Assembly: GCF_000003815.2 (NCBI RefSeq)
Contig: NC_049994.1
Span: 11,283,736 to 11,347,735 of the forward strand
Direction of reading: 5' to 3'
Length of the DNA: 64,000 nt
DNA from: Branchiostoma floridae
Lineage: Eukaryota > Chordata > Leptocardii > Amphioxiformes > Branchiostomatidae
Shown here: positions 1 through 11,386 of the stretch, piece by piece
Position numbering within the stretch: the first letter of the stretch is position 1
Layout: each line of letters opens with the position of its first letter
Program-made: the position numbers and the translations under genes
Notes under the pieces: generated by a model
Seen by the model: only the letters and a program-made list of their open reading frames with translations
Database searches by the model: none
Told to the model about the DNA's origin: nothing

Positions 1-1111
1 AGATCTGCTTGCAGATATAACGCACAAAGTAAAGTTGTGTGACACTGGATGGGTACTGAATTCATGTCCACTGCTTTCTGAAAACTAAACGGGATTTTCT
101 GTTATATCCTATGTAATGATATCGAGTCGTTCATTATAGTGACGCTGAAGAAGAGGATGGAAATCACTCAAAGCGTTTGAAAGTGTCTTCGAATCTTATC
201 CAGTTGTAGAGATTGTCATTGAATATTGTTCACCTGAATGTCTAACCTCTATGAACGTTCTAAATTTAGCCTGGGTGCCATCCGGATAGTACTTTGCTTC
301 GACGTTTATAATAGATTGTACACAGTCGCTTCTCTGTCATTCCGTCTGGGAACGTCGACATCTCTAGCGATTGGAATATTCAATTTTCGTCCAAATTATG
401 GACAAGGGTGCTGAGTGGTTCCATTTGGGCAATAGTTTGCTCTTATGTAGGCTACTTCTGCCCGAAATTGGCAAGAAACATGAAATGGCTAACTGATCGT
501 TGTATTCAGACAATTGTTGGAACGTCTGTTCGAACGAGCGCTCTAGGAGCCACTAAAAGATTAGAATATACATTCCCACAATTTTAGAGTCCTTTATCTT
601 GTCTGTATCTGATGTTTGTCTGGTCCTGATACTTTTTTTTAGATCGAATTTCCGGTTACAGAATAATTCGAAGTCGTCTGAGAAATAATGCTAATACCGT
701 GCCATACTTACTGTAAAGCTTTTTTTCTATCTATGGAAACGTATTAGTAATCTACATCTGTTGGCGCCGTTTAAATTGGTTGTTTGCAGCGTCTGCCAAT
801 CTAGAAAGCTGTTAGGGATCTGCCTAGAAGATGCCGACTACGAAATCGGCTGGTTTCAATCTCACCACGTCGCTTACAGTAATCACTTAGGCTGTGCTGC
901 AATGCATTGGGCGTATGGGTTGAATGGATTGAACGTCTAGGTCTGTTGTAACCGTAACCACTTTTTATAGTTATTGAATAATCTTAATTTGCAATCTCAT
1001 GGCCAAAGACTTATTGCAAGGGAATACACAGATACAACAACGCAAAAATGTAAAGAACATTTAATCTATAAATCTATATGGTGTTTCCACGTTCATTACT
1101 GTGAATGTATA
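1..1111. other. No recognisable feature
   Basis: Ordinary AT-rich intergenic or intronic sequence. No open frame with protein-like composition, splice-flanked exon or repeat structure was seen on either strand. Confidence 0.6.
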
Positions 1112-1309
<198 letters not shown>

Positions 1310-1480
1310 GTCTCTTCGTCAGAGGAAGTGGCTAAGACCAAACTGTCTTAATTAATGTTTTTGGATGACATCCTCTGGGGACCCCCAAACTGATGCGGAA
1401 TGGCAAAAAGTGCTTAACCACAGAACTTAACATCCAGTCCATTCTTTCCCAGGCTTGGGTAACGTTTGTCTTACGTTCAC

Positions 1481-1553
1481 CTGTAGCCAGACAAACAATT
1501 GTCATCATGACAATAAGCACCTTAAATCCAGGCGGCGCCACTGTCTCAGACAT
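1481..1553 (-). CDS. Possible signal-peptide first exon (minus strand)
   Basis: Reading leftward from an ATG at 1553, 24 codons give an N-terminus with a strongly hydrophobic core (residues about 11-23, ending in CLAT). This is followed by one extra base and a GTGAAC donor at 1480-1475, so the exon would end in phase 1, typical of secreted or Ig-type first exons. No matching downstream exon is visible between 1 and 1480, so the rest of the gene would lie outside the window. The donor is only moderate, and a run of this kind can arise by chance. Treat it as a candidate exon, not a gene call. Confidence 0.22.
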
Positions 1554-1559
1554 GTTTAT

Positions 1560-4500
1560 GACTGTGTCTTTTCATGTGACATCGTCTATCAGCCGTCACG
1601 TGGCAAGGAAACTTCAAGGCGAGATCTACCGGGATAATAAAGAGACAGAGTGTGTCTCCAAAGGTTCCCACTGTGCGAACTGTGTGTATGGTTTGTTAAC
1701 ATGTGTATGACAATGATGTTTTTATTGTTGTTTAAAGAGTAGCTTAAAGAGATGAACAAGGATGCTCTGCCATCATTCCCTGACCATGTGCCCTATTACC
1801 CTGAAGAGCATATCCTCTGGCCAGCATGAAATCCTGATTGACCAGGGATGCTATCGGGTCATATGTGGCCACAGTTTTTTGGAGAACAGGCGAAATTCAA
1901 TGCGAAATTTGATAACTCTAGTACGTGAAGGCAAGACTACTTCTTGTTCTTTTCTAGGCTGATATTAGGCGATATTACTGGTTTGATTTAAAGTCATTCT
2001 GTACAACATGCATAGTCTGGACATGCTGCTTCTGTCTTCTAGTGGCATCTACTGTATATGCTTTTATTGTAGTGACACTAGCTCCCCTGCCGTAGTTTTG
2101 CGTGGTAGAATTACACTTCAGATTACGAAGGCGTGTCACGATCAACGCTGAAGGTTATTCTAAGATGCCGGGTACTCAATAAGGAAAGCACCCCTGAGAA
2201 ATCCCCACGCGAACCACCACTCTCGTGACCACACATCGGAAAGACTATCATGTTCATCTTGTAGAACTGCACTAACGTCAATGTAATTACACCCGCAGGA
2301 CTGATGAGGTATGGAGCTAATATAGCACGGGACAACACGGGAGTTCCAGGGCGAGCCGTAAATGTTTCCTGATAATTGATTGGTTAATAAACGCCGTGGT
2401 CTGGTAAATGTTCTTTCCACGACCATTGGTGGCTGCTGTATCGCAGAAGGACATAAACGGTCAGTGCGTACAAGTTGAAATTGAAAACGCGATTTTGAAT
2501 GCGGCGCAGAACGGATGAACGTTAGACTTAGATGTTTTGTGCTGTTTTTTTATTCTCCAGACTACGCATGATGTACAAAACATGGGTACTATAACCTGGG
2601 GACTAAAGGGTACCTAGTACCAGATCAGAAAAGAACAAGAATGGCCGTGCCTTCCAATATCAGAACTCTATATTTGGATCTGGAGAAGTACTGGGCAACA
2701 CCCCTTTTGTTGGGATAAAAAAGCGCCCAGGAACTGGTGCTGTGCAATCATTACTAGCTCCTCAGGTGTTCAATGACCTTCTACCTGAACTTGGCAGGTG
2801 CGGTAGGTCGTTCAGTGTAATACATGTGTCACCAGTTGCCGCGGGCCTGTGAAGCAGGTGTGCTACGCCGAAGGGCAGTCATATCGGCTATATAGATCTA
2901 TGCCGTTACATAGTAATATTTACTAAAATTGTGTAGACAACCGGAACGAGTGACTGCTAGTTTTCCTTCCAACTTAATGCATTTTTACGATTGATTTACA
3001 TTTTGAAAAACTGGATAGATAGTTTTTTTTGCGTCTTACCCCCTTTCTCTTCGGATGTACATTACCTACAGTGCAGTTAACAAGACATATTAAGCATGCA
3101 TAATGAACCTAGCCACCATTGAAAAGATAAGATGCTTAATCCCTGCGTCTTCATCTGTATGGCGCCTAGATCGCTCACAGCTGCTCTCTTTTGTTTTCTA
3201 AAGTGATTAATTATAAAAGTAAGTCTCAAAAAAGCAGATAATGTCAAATCCTATTACTCAAATACAAAGGTACAAAGGGTATGTGTCGGCGCGATGTCTC
3301 CGCAGTAGAACTCGTGTGTATCTTAACTGCGCTCCACAGATGGTACATTGGAGCCGGAGTCACATGAAGTACGAGGCATGCAGGGATAGCTGAGGCACCA
3401 TCCCTCACGTACGAAGGCGCTAGACACACAGAATCAATTTTCGCGCGAGATAGCGATCGCTCCGTCTCTAAGAAATATGTCTTTGTTTCTTATTACATTA
3501 ATCTTTCCAGTTCTAAAGGATGATAACGGTGGGATCAAAACATACATACAAAGGAGCAGCAGTGTTATCTGGCGCAAGACGAGGCACACCTGTGGTGATA
3601 TGTGAAGAACAATTGTGCCGCGCTGCGATTTGAAGATGAGCTGTTTTATTTAGCATAATGCATCATTGCTTTATTTCTTTAGTACCTTTAATCACTTTCT
3701 TCCACTCTTTGGTGAACGTGACAAGCATAAGGAAAATGCATGACTTAGAAAAAATGAATAGGTAAACCAAAAAATGCGCACAACACCTCCCTGTGAATTA
3801 GTAGACTCTTCCATTGACCCCATGACCTGAAATTGGTCTGTGATTGACAAGTTCTACCGCTTCATACTATGTACCAGCCGGCGAGTCGACCTTTACTTCC
3901 TGCCAGTCCCCGGTAACACTACACCCCCCCCTCACATCCTGACACTCGATTGTATTTCAATAGCCAGGGCAACAACAACATTTAAAAGTATCAAAATCAG
4001 GCTTGCTAGAGGAATCGGAAAGACGATACCACAGTACAACTACCACCGTAACAAGTTATCAGTGTACAATATTCAAAGTGCATTTTCTACTTGGATTTTA
4101 CAGTGTACTCAACGTTTGTAAGTTTCGTATTTTGTTTCCAAAGTGTATTAACCACATCATGAGTTACAAGATTAAGAGATTGTGCACGAACATGCATTCC
4201 TTGATTAGCGTCATCCATTTTATGACCAATACGTTCCCCTCCAAATATACCGGCTTCGACAGTTACAAATGATTACAAATAGATAAATGTGCCTTAAAAC
4301 CAGGAAACCATTAGAGCTCGTGTAGCATTAACAGTTACTTCATCCCTCCTACTCTCATTACACATATCGGACCACTAGCGATAGCAATATTTTCTATTGA
4401 ATAATGAGTTTCAGTGGTTATCAATCATGAAGTCCTAATTAGAACGACATAGATGACCTATTTTTTGAAATAACTACCCAGGCCTTTTTATGGTACCAAT

Positions 4501-6769
4501 TAGATCATGTTGGAGTGACGGTGTTAAGAGCTACACCTACGGATTTAAGGGCTGTCAACAGAGTAGCAAGACTTAAGGTGTGAGGAGAAGTTTTCTTGAC
4601 AAATTGTCTGTCCTTCATTCACGATCGATGAATCCAAGGTCTGTCGCCTGCAAGATAAATTGAGTCTTGCTCTTGGGCCAAACATGGATTTTCAGAGTTG
4701 ACACGAGCGTTACAGGAAAATTCGCCAATCATCAATCAATTTCACTGTCAATCAAAACGGATTAGACATCCGGGACCTAAGCTCTAGACCTTGGTCGCCA
4801 ACTTGTCATCGGTTACGGCCGTTAAAAATGTCAGCTCATTTGCTATCGTCGCACTTCCAAAGAAAATATATGCATAAAATAATGAATTGGTCCCGAGTGT
4901 TTAGCCAGCGACTGGGTTTGAAGGCCTAACGAGACTCTAGAGATCACAATTCAAACACGTTTATGGAATACAGAACATGCTGGAAAATTAATTTAAGAAA
5001 AGGAAAGAACGGTTCTGTTCAGTTAGAATGTAACGCCCGCATTGCTCTAGGCTGGGAACCGCGCTACCACTCAGCATTTACAAAATAACTAGCTCATGCT
5101 CAACGAATTTCATAGATTAAAAAACAACCTTTTCACGTTTTGTGATCTTTTTTCCGTCTTGTGCTCAGTGATTTATATTTTGCATGATATTCAAATTATC
5201 AAATCAAGGCTTACACAGATTCAGTTAAGGTCCCAGCGAGTTTGCAGCGCGATCGCCGTCTGGTGGAATTTGGGCGAATTGTAAAAGTCATGCAAACTGA
5301 CAAAGAAGTTTAAGATTATTAGGAGCAACTTGGACACCCAATCAAAGAACAGCATTGTAGAAATGCGATAAAAAAACTTGGAGGGCTTAAGGCATACCAA
5401 CTCAGCCAAGCAAGATTGATCGTATTTCAAAATACACATGCTTTTGATTCGACAATTTCATCAAATCAACACTTCGATATGCAATTTTTATAGGTACACC
5501 AGTAAAATTCTTTATTACGGCAGCTGTGTGTCAATAAAAAAGTTCTTGAGTCGTAAAGGTTTTAATTTTGACGCTCTCGAGACTTCAACTTTTGCAACGC
5601 ACAGTAAAATGCAAAGATAACAGAAAAGTGATGACCTTAGGAAGTAGTAAATGTAGCGTCTCGACCTGATGTTCCATTGTACCGTATGTTACAACCGTTA
5701 GTGACAGGTGTAATTGGAGAGCTTTTACGAGGCGACCAACAGTCCACATTCTTCCCTACGTCTAAAACGGTCATTATCACGCCAAAGTTACGGCAGTCGA
5801 CCAGAAAACTCATTTTACCCCCACAAAATACATTTCAGCACAATATTTGATGGTGATTTGTTGGCTGTTGGTATTTGAGAAGATAATGCCAAGGTATTCC
5901 TAAAAGGTGAAATTACTCATTTTGTTATCATGAAATAGGAAAATGAGATCAGAGTGATTTAAAAATACAGGTTTGCAGCAAAAATTTACAGAACTGATTA
6001 TATATATACCCGTCGAAATCTTGGGAACGTTGTAGGCTCTCTTATTACACGTGAATGTAATGGGACAAATTAATCTGGGTATCATTGGAGAACAATTTAC
6101 AGGAGACGACGATTTATCATTTACAAATTAAGCTTTAAGATTACCAACACATATCGGTAGAGGCTCGTGGAATAAAGTAAACCGTAGAGATAGATAAGTA
6201 TAATTTGGTGTAATCAAAGTCACGACAATCAATAATTGTTGCACACGTACTTATTGCAAAAGTTTACATTTTTGCATAGAACTATTAGAAGGACAAAGTT
6301 GCTATTTCTTACCAAATTGGTGTTTTGATATAAAAAAAGAACACCAATGATTGGATATAGGATCATTTAAAAATAGTTGTCCAGCTTTGGCAAATGTCTT
6401 GTCAATGGCACCTAGACTTCCCCACTGGTACACTCTTTGAAGTCTCATCATGTGCAACCAACAATCGTAGTTTATGAGTTGCCGGACAGCTTAGGACCTC
6501 TTCGCCCCATCCTCGTTTGGTTGTCGAATAAACATCGATCACCGATATGTTCAACGACCCTTGTCTCCTCCAGGGAGTGCCATAAGCCTTCAATGGTGGA
6601 TACAGAACTGCATACCGATTCCACAGAGAGTTCGAAAACAACTGTTATTCATCTCAGTTTCAGCGCACGATTTTGCTTGTTAACATCCTAATTGGAAAAG
6701 CGTCTTTCTATTTAACGTAAATCATAGGTACATTGGCAATATTAATGCCTTATACATACTGTTGTGTTG
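1560..6769. other. Long stretch with no supported gene
   Basis: AT-rich sequence with only short frames of non-protein-like composition on both strands (up to about 105 codons). No domain, signal peptide, tRNA or clear repeat was recognised. A segment near 5,236-5,270 resembles, in inverted orientation, one near 36,470-36,495 (shared GCGATCGCCGTCTGGTG core), suggesting an uncharacterised dispersed repeat. Confidence 0.5.
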
Positions 6770-6985
6770 TGTTCCCTGGCTCCTTGTAGTGCTCTGTTGA
6801 CTACGATGGACGACTAGGAGACACTTGATGAGCGGACTAAGATTTAATCTACAACTTCTAGCTCTGTACATGTGGTGGTGTAGTGATACAAAAGTAGGTC
6901 ATGTGATTTGGCTGAGAGTGATTCGGTCCAAGGCCCCATAAAGCATGCTGGGTCTTGCCTGATGAGATTACCTGGATATGTAACA
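6770..6985 (-). repeat. 3' LTR of the Gypsy element
   Basis: 216 bp with the short inverted ends TGTT...AACA expected of LTRs. On the minus strand it begins TGTTACATATCC directly after the polypurine tract and ends in CACAACACAACA. No second copy was seen in the window, so the LTR limits rest on the terminal dinucleotides and the polypurine tract, not on a repeat comparison. Confidence 0.7.
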
Positions 6986-6998
6986 TCCCTCTTTCTTT
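6986..6998 (-). other. Polypurine tract (plus-strand primer site)
   Basis: AAAGAAAGAGGGA on the minus strand, all purine, abutting the TGTT end of the 3' LTR. This is the expected position and composition for the second-strand DNA primer of an LTR retrotransposon. Confidence 0.8.
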
Positions 6999-7143
6999 AA
7001 GTAGAATAGTCTCTGGCTGGTTTTTTTCTAGAGTTCTTGTCCAGCTCTTGTTTTGCACTTGTTCTTATGTTTGTTTCAACTTTTGGTTAGTACTTTAACA
7101 ATAACAATGGTTTTCAGCAGTTATACTTTGCATCTAACTTCTA

Positions 7144-7198
7144 AGAACAGTTCTAATCTAATCTCTTTCTCAGTTCTTTTCTATCTGAGAACAGTTCT
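7144..7198. repeat. Two copies of the palindrome AGAACAGTTCT
   Basis: The perfect 11-bp palindrome occurs at 7144-7154 and 7188-7198, in the untranslated stretch between the pol stop codon and the polypurine tract. A degenerate half-site (CAGTTCT) lies between them. The function is unknown. It could be a binding site or an RNA stem in the element's transcript. Confidence 0.75.
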
Positions 7199-7206
7199 TT
7201 CTCTCG

Positions 7207-10200
7207 TCAGCGGTAACGCACTGGTGGTTGGATGTTTGACCTCGTTCTCGTTGACTTTGTCGTACTCGGCATTGCTGCGGATGTCGGCTTCGTCGCACTC
7301 GGTGTTGTCGCGTGTGGTGCTGCAATAGTTGGTGGTTGCAGGGTCGACTCATGTGTAGTCTGCGTTGCTGACGCTGCAGGTGTTGTCTCTGGAGTTGTAG
7401 CTGCAGGTACTTTCACTTCTGGAGTTGGTCGTATGTGTACTCTGTTTCTTCTCAGTTGTCTCCCGGCGTCAGTCTCTACAACATATGATCTCGGTGTTGT
7501 AGCTTTATCGTTGACTTTGCCGGGGCTCCACGTTTTTCGGATAGGATCCTGTACGTGGATGCTCTGGCCCTTGGCCAGCTCAGGCAGATTCTTTGCCTGG
7601 GTGTCGTAGTGCTGTTTCGCTGCTTGCTGTGCCTTTTCCAGCTTGGCCCTTGTTTCTTCCTGGTCAAGTGGTGGAGGTACTTTGGTTGGCAAGATGTCTT
7701 TGTACTTCCGTCCGTTTAACAGCTCCGCTGGCGATTTCATACCTGGCTTGATCGGTGTGGTACGGATGGCTAGCATGGCTAGGTTTGGGTCTGATCTTGA
7801 TTCTTTGCATTTGATCAGCGTTTTCTTCACCGTCTGTACATGTCTTTCTATAAATCCATGCCCCTTTGGGTAGTGCGGTGATGATGTTGTGATTTTGAAT
7901 CCGTATTCGTTGGCCAGCTGCCGGAACTCTTGGGATGTGAATTGTGTCCCATTGTCGCATATGACTTCTGCTGGGATCCCTTGTTCGGCGAATATACCTC
8001 GTATGCTGGATGTTACTGTTGATGCCTTCAGGTTGGCGAGACTCTTCACAAATGGGAATTTGGAGTAGTAGTCTACCAGGAGTAGAAACCATTGGTCATT
8101 GGTGGTAAACAGATCCATGCCTACTGTTTGCCACGGTCTGCTTGGTATCTCTGTTGGCATCATCTCTTCTTTCTGTTGCGAGTTCTTGTGCTTTTGGCAT
8201 GTGGGGCATGCTGCAACTGCTTTCTCGATTTGTTTGTACATGCCCGGCCAGTAGACTGCAGATTTTGCTCTGAGTATGCATTTCTCGATACCCAGGTGTC
8301 CTTGATGAATCATCTCTAGGACCTCTGCTCGCATGGACTTGGGTATAATCATCCTGGACCCAGCCAGGAGGACTCCATCCTCTACCGAGATGTCGTCTCG
8401 GATGGTCCAGTATTCGTGTATGATTGCTTGTGTCTCTTTTCTTTTCTCAGGCCATCCTTGTGTTACTGTCTGGGCGAGTAGTTGGAGCTCTTCATCCTCG
8501 CTGGTCTCCTCTCTGATTCGCTCCAGTTTCACACTTGTCACTTTCACGAGGTGATGGATCTGGACTTTGAGACCGTCCATCTCTTGCTTGTCGTGCTGTG
8601 ACAACCTGGAGAGTGCGTCTGCTAGTAGCATCTCTTTCCCTGGTTTGTACCGGATGCTCATGTCATAGCTTTGCAGTCTCAGCAACAGGCGTTGTAACCT
8701 GTTTGGTGCCTTTGTGAGGTTCTTCTTGTTGATTTGTTCCAAGGGTCGGTGGTCCGACTCGACTTCGAAGCTTCTTCCGTACAAGTAGGTGTGGAATTTC
8801 TCACATCCATAGACTACTGCCAGGAGCTCTCTCTCGATGTTGGCGTATCTTGTTTCAGCCGGTGAGAGGGCTTTTGAGGCGAATGCGATGGGTTTTCCAT
8901 CTTGTATTAGTGCTGCACCTACTCCTTTGATTGAGGCATCTACTTGTAGTATGACGGGTTTCTCCCTGTCATAGTACTGCAGTGTTGTCTTTTCACTGAT
9001 GAGCTGCTTTATCTTGTTCAGGTCTTCAGTGTGTGATGCACTCCACTTGTATTCAACATCTTCCTTCAGCAGTTCACGGATGTTTGTCGTTCTGTCCGCG
9101 AGCTTGGGGATGAAAGCGCTCATGTATTGAATGAGCCCTAAGAGACTTCTTAGTTCCTTCTCATCCTGGGGTGGTTTGATGTCATGTATCGCCTTCACTT
9201 TCTCGGGGTCTGGCTTGACTCCCTCGGCTGTGTAGATCATTCCGAAGAACTTACACTCACTTTCTTTGATTATGCACTTGGATGCGTTTAGCTTGATGCC
9301 AGCTTGCCTGGTCTTCTCCATCGCTTCGTGCAGATGGAAGTCGTGGTCGTTGTCTGTCTTCCCGTACACCTGGATGTCGTCTGCAATTCCAATTGCTCCT
9401 TTGCATCCTTTGTACGTCTCGTCTATCTTCCTCTGGAAGACGTCCTGCGAGACCTTCAGCCCGAACGGGAGGCGGTTGAACTTGAACCTGCCATAGGGCG
9501 TGTTGAAGGTCGTGAGCAGCGAAGATTCTTCGTCTATTTTGATATTCCAATACCCGTTGCTGGCGTCCAGCTTACTAAACACCTTAGCTCCTGCCAGAGA
9601 GGGTGTTATCTCTTCTAGAGTGGGTGTCGGGTAGTGGTTCCTCTTGAGTGCCAAGTTCAGGTCTCTGGAATCAAGGCAGATCCGCAGTTTGCCATTGGGT
9701 TTCTCCTTTATTACTATGGAGTTTACCCAGTCTGTTGGCTGTGTGACCTCGCTGATGACTCCTTTCTCCGTCATCTCTTCCAGCTGTTTCTTCAGCTTCT
9801 CTCGCAGCTCTAGTGGCACTCTGCGAGGTGGATGTATCACTGGTTCTACGTCTGGGTCAACAGTGATGTGGTACTCCTCTTCAAAGCACCCTACCGTGTC
9901 ATCAAAACATTCCGGGTACATCTTTATTAGTTGTTCCTTGTTGTGGATGGCAGGGCGGTCCTTGATCGGCACCGTCTCTTTGATCTTGCCATCCTCTGGG
10001 GTAGCTTGAATCTCATGGATTGTGATGATGCCTAGCTGCTGGCACGCTGCCAATCCGAGGATGCTTGGTCCCTTGGATTTGGTCACAAAGAAAGTACACT
10101 TGACCTCTCGGCCTTTGTGTTTTCCAGAGATGGTTGTCTTCCCCAGGTGTGGGATTTTGTCTCCACCATAGGCTGATAATACAGTGCTGCTTGGTGTGAG

Positions 10201-11319
10201 GATTCCTGCTTTGACTTCCCCACCTTTTGTCATGTTCTCCGGGAATATCTGCTGATAATGTTCTACCGGCATGACATTGCTTTGAGCCCCTGTATCTATC
10301 TTCAATCGCAGATTGATGTTTGTTGTCTTCTTTCCTATCTTCTTCTTGATTTGGAATGTTGTATACGCTTCGTTGTTTTGTGCATCGTTCTTATGCTCCA
10401 CTTCGTGGACATATATGGCACCTACCGACAGTGTTTCTTCTCCTGAGGAGTACTGCTCTTCTTGCTGGTAGTGCACATGTTTCGGATTAGCCTTTCTGTA
10501 ACCCCTGTATTCTTGTGGCTTGGATTTGCCCTTTGACCTGCACATTTTCCGCCAGTGGTTTGGCTTTCCGCAACCATTACAAGTGGAACCATATGCTGGG
10601 CACTTCTTCCTGTCATTAAACTCATGCTCAGTACCACAATTTCTACAGATGTTTGAACTCTGTTTCTGTGGAGGCCTGTAGCTTGCCTTTTGTTTTGAGC
10701 TTGGAGTATGCTTTCTGCTAGAGATGGCATCAACTTTTGCTTCTTTAGCTTGAGTTGAGATTGTCAACGTTGTCATGCACTTCTCTGTAGACTCATGCTG
10801 TACGGCTTCCTTTACGGCTGCCGCAAGGGTCAGTTCATGCTTCCCTATGAGGGTCTTCTGTACCTTTTTGTATGCACATCCCCAGATCATCTGATCTAGC
10901 AGTCTCCCGTCTTTCTCTGTCTTGTCTTTGAAGTTGCATTTGTCTGCCACGTTTTTTAGCCTTGACATATAATCACTGATGGATTCTTCGGGCCCTTGCC
11001 TCATGCTTTGGAACTCATATCTGAAAATCCTGTGGTTTGTCTTAGGTTCTAAGTGTTTCTCGAACTTCTCTAGGATTTTGTTTGGATCTTTTTCCTGTTC
11101 TGGAGATAGGTCCCAGCTATTTCTGATCTCAAGCCCATCGTCTCCTGCTAATAAGAGTAAGTAGCTCACCTTTTCTTCGTCGGTGGCGTCTTTCAGGAAG
11201 GTCTTGAATGCCAGTTCGATCCTTTGTTTGAATTTTCTAAACGTTTTGACAGGGTCATCTGCATTCCAGTCCATTTCGGGGATCAAGGTCGTCAGCATGG
11301 TTTGTTGGGCCGCCGCCAT
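7207..11319 (-). CDS. Gag-pol polyprotein of a Ty3/Gypsy retrotransposon
   Basis: A single 1370-residue frame holds all replication functions. Gag capsid-like region about 20-180; two cysteine knuckles at 225-260 (the second is a standard CX2CX4HX4C, the first is extended); aspartic protease with DTG at 342-344; reverse transcriptase about 500-700 with catalytic IADDI at 645-649; RNase H about 790-870 with acidic residues near D793, E829/E831 and D856; integrase with H1005, H1008, C1038 and C1041 in the zinc finger and D1069, D1122 and E1158 as the DDE triad (35 residues between the last two). A Thr/Pro/Ala-rich tail follows residue 1300. No envelope frame or chromodomain was seen. Gag and Pol share one frame with no frameshift. 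The stop is TGA. The start is the first Met, shortly after the leader. Family known; activity is inference. Confidence 0.97.
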   Translation of the reverse strand: MAAAQQTMLTTLIPEMDWNADDPVKTFRKFKQRIELAFKTFLKDATDEEKVSYLLLLAGDDGLEIRNSWDLSPEQEKDPNKILEKFEKHLEPKTNHRIFRYEFQSMRQGPEESISDYMSRLKNVADKCNFKDKTEKDGRLLDQMIWGCAYKKVQKTLIGKHELTLAAAVKEAVQHESTEKCMTTLTISTQAKEAKVDAISSRKHTPSSKQKASYRPPQKQSSNICRNCGTEHEFNDRKKCPAYGSTCNGCGKPNHWRKMCRSKGKSKPQEYRGYRKANPKHVHYQQEEQYSSGEETLSVGAIYVHEVEHKNDAQNNEAYTTFQIKKKIGKKTTNINLRLKIDTGAQSNVMPVEHYQQIFPENMTKGGEVKAGILTPSSTVLSAYGGDKIPHLGKTTISGKHKGREVKCTFFVTKSKGPSILGLAACQQLGIITIHEIQATPEDGKIKETVPIKDRPAIHNKEQLIKMYPECFDDTVGCFEEEYHITVDPDVEPVIHPPRRVPLELREKLKKQLEEMTEKGVISEVTQPTDWVNSIVIKEKPNGKLRICLDSRDLNLALKRNHYPTPTLEEITPSLAGAKVFSKLDASNGYWNIKIDEESSLLTTFNTPYGRFKFNRLPFGLKVSQDVFQRKIDETYKGCKGAIGIADDIQVYGKTDNDHDFHLHEAMEKTRQAGIKLNASKCIIKESECKFFGMIYTAEGVKPDPEKVKAIHDIKPPQDEKELRSLLGLIQYMSAFIPKLADRTTNIRELLKEDVEYKWSASHTEDLNKIKQLISEKTTLQYYDREKPVILQVDASIKGVGAALIQDGKPIAFASKALSPAETRYANIERELLAVVYGCEKFHTYLYGRSFEVESDHRPLEQINKKNLTKAPNRLQRLLLRLQSYDMSIRYKPGKEMLLADALSRLSQHDKQEMDGLKVQIHHLVKVTSVKLERIREETSEDEELQLLAQTVTQGWPEKRKETQAIIHEYWTIRDDISVEDGVLLAGSRMIIPKSMRAEVLEMIHQGHLGIEKCILRAKSAVYWPGMYKQIEKAVAACPTCQKHKNSQQKEEMMPTEIPSRPWQTVGMDLFTTNDQWFLLLVDYYSKFPFVKSLANLKASTVTSSIRGIFAEQGIPAEVICDNGTQFTSQEFRQLANEYGFKITTSSPHYPKGHGFIERHVQTVKKTLIKCKESRSDPNLAMLAIRTTPIKPGMKSPAELLNGRKYKDILPTKVPPPLDQEETRAKLEKAQQAAKQHYDTQAKNLPELAKGQSIHVQDPIRKTWSPGKVNDKATTPRSYVVETDAGRQLRRNRVHIRPTPEVKVPAATTPETTPAASATQTTHESTLQPPTIAAPHATTPSATKPTSAAMPSTTKSTRTRSNIQPPVRYR

Positions 11320-11386
11320 CTTGAATCCTTTGTTCTTGGTCGAGCGGGTTATTTCCTGGTTTTTCCGCTGCTTTCTGGGGACATAC

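Larger units (their letters stand above)
6770..11381 (-). mobile_element. Ty3/Gypsy (Metaviridae) LTR retrotransposon lacking its 5' LTR
   Basis: Minus-strand element, in order from the right: a short untranslated leader, one gag-pol frame (11319-7207), a 208-bp untranslated stretch, a polypurine tract (6998-6986) and a 216-bp 3' LTR (6985-6770). The LTR sequence was not found to the right of the ORF, so the copy is missing its 5' LTR and probably its primer-binding site. The right boundary is uncertain. It is placed at 11381 because the five bases just beyond it (CATAC, 11382-11386) match the five bases left of the LTR (6765-6769), a possible target-site duplication. The coding frame has no stop or frameshift, which suggests a young insertion. 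Confidence 0.85.

Noticed and set aside
7232-10733. Short plus- and minus-strand frames inside 7.2-10.7 kb
   Set aside because: They overlap the intact gag-pol frame in other phases and have no independent support.
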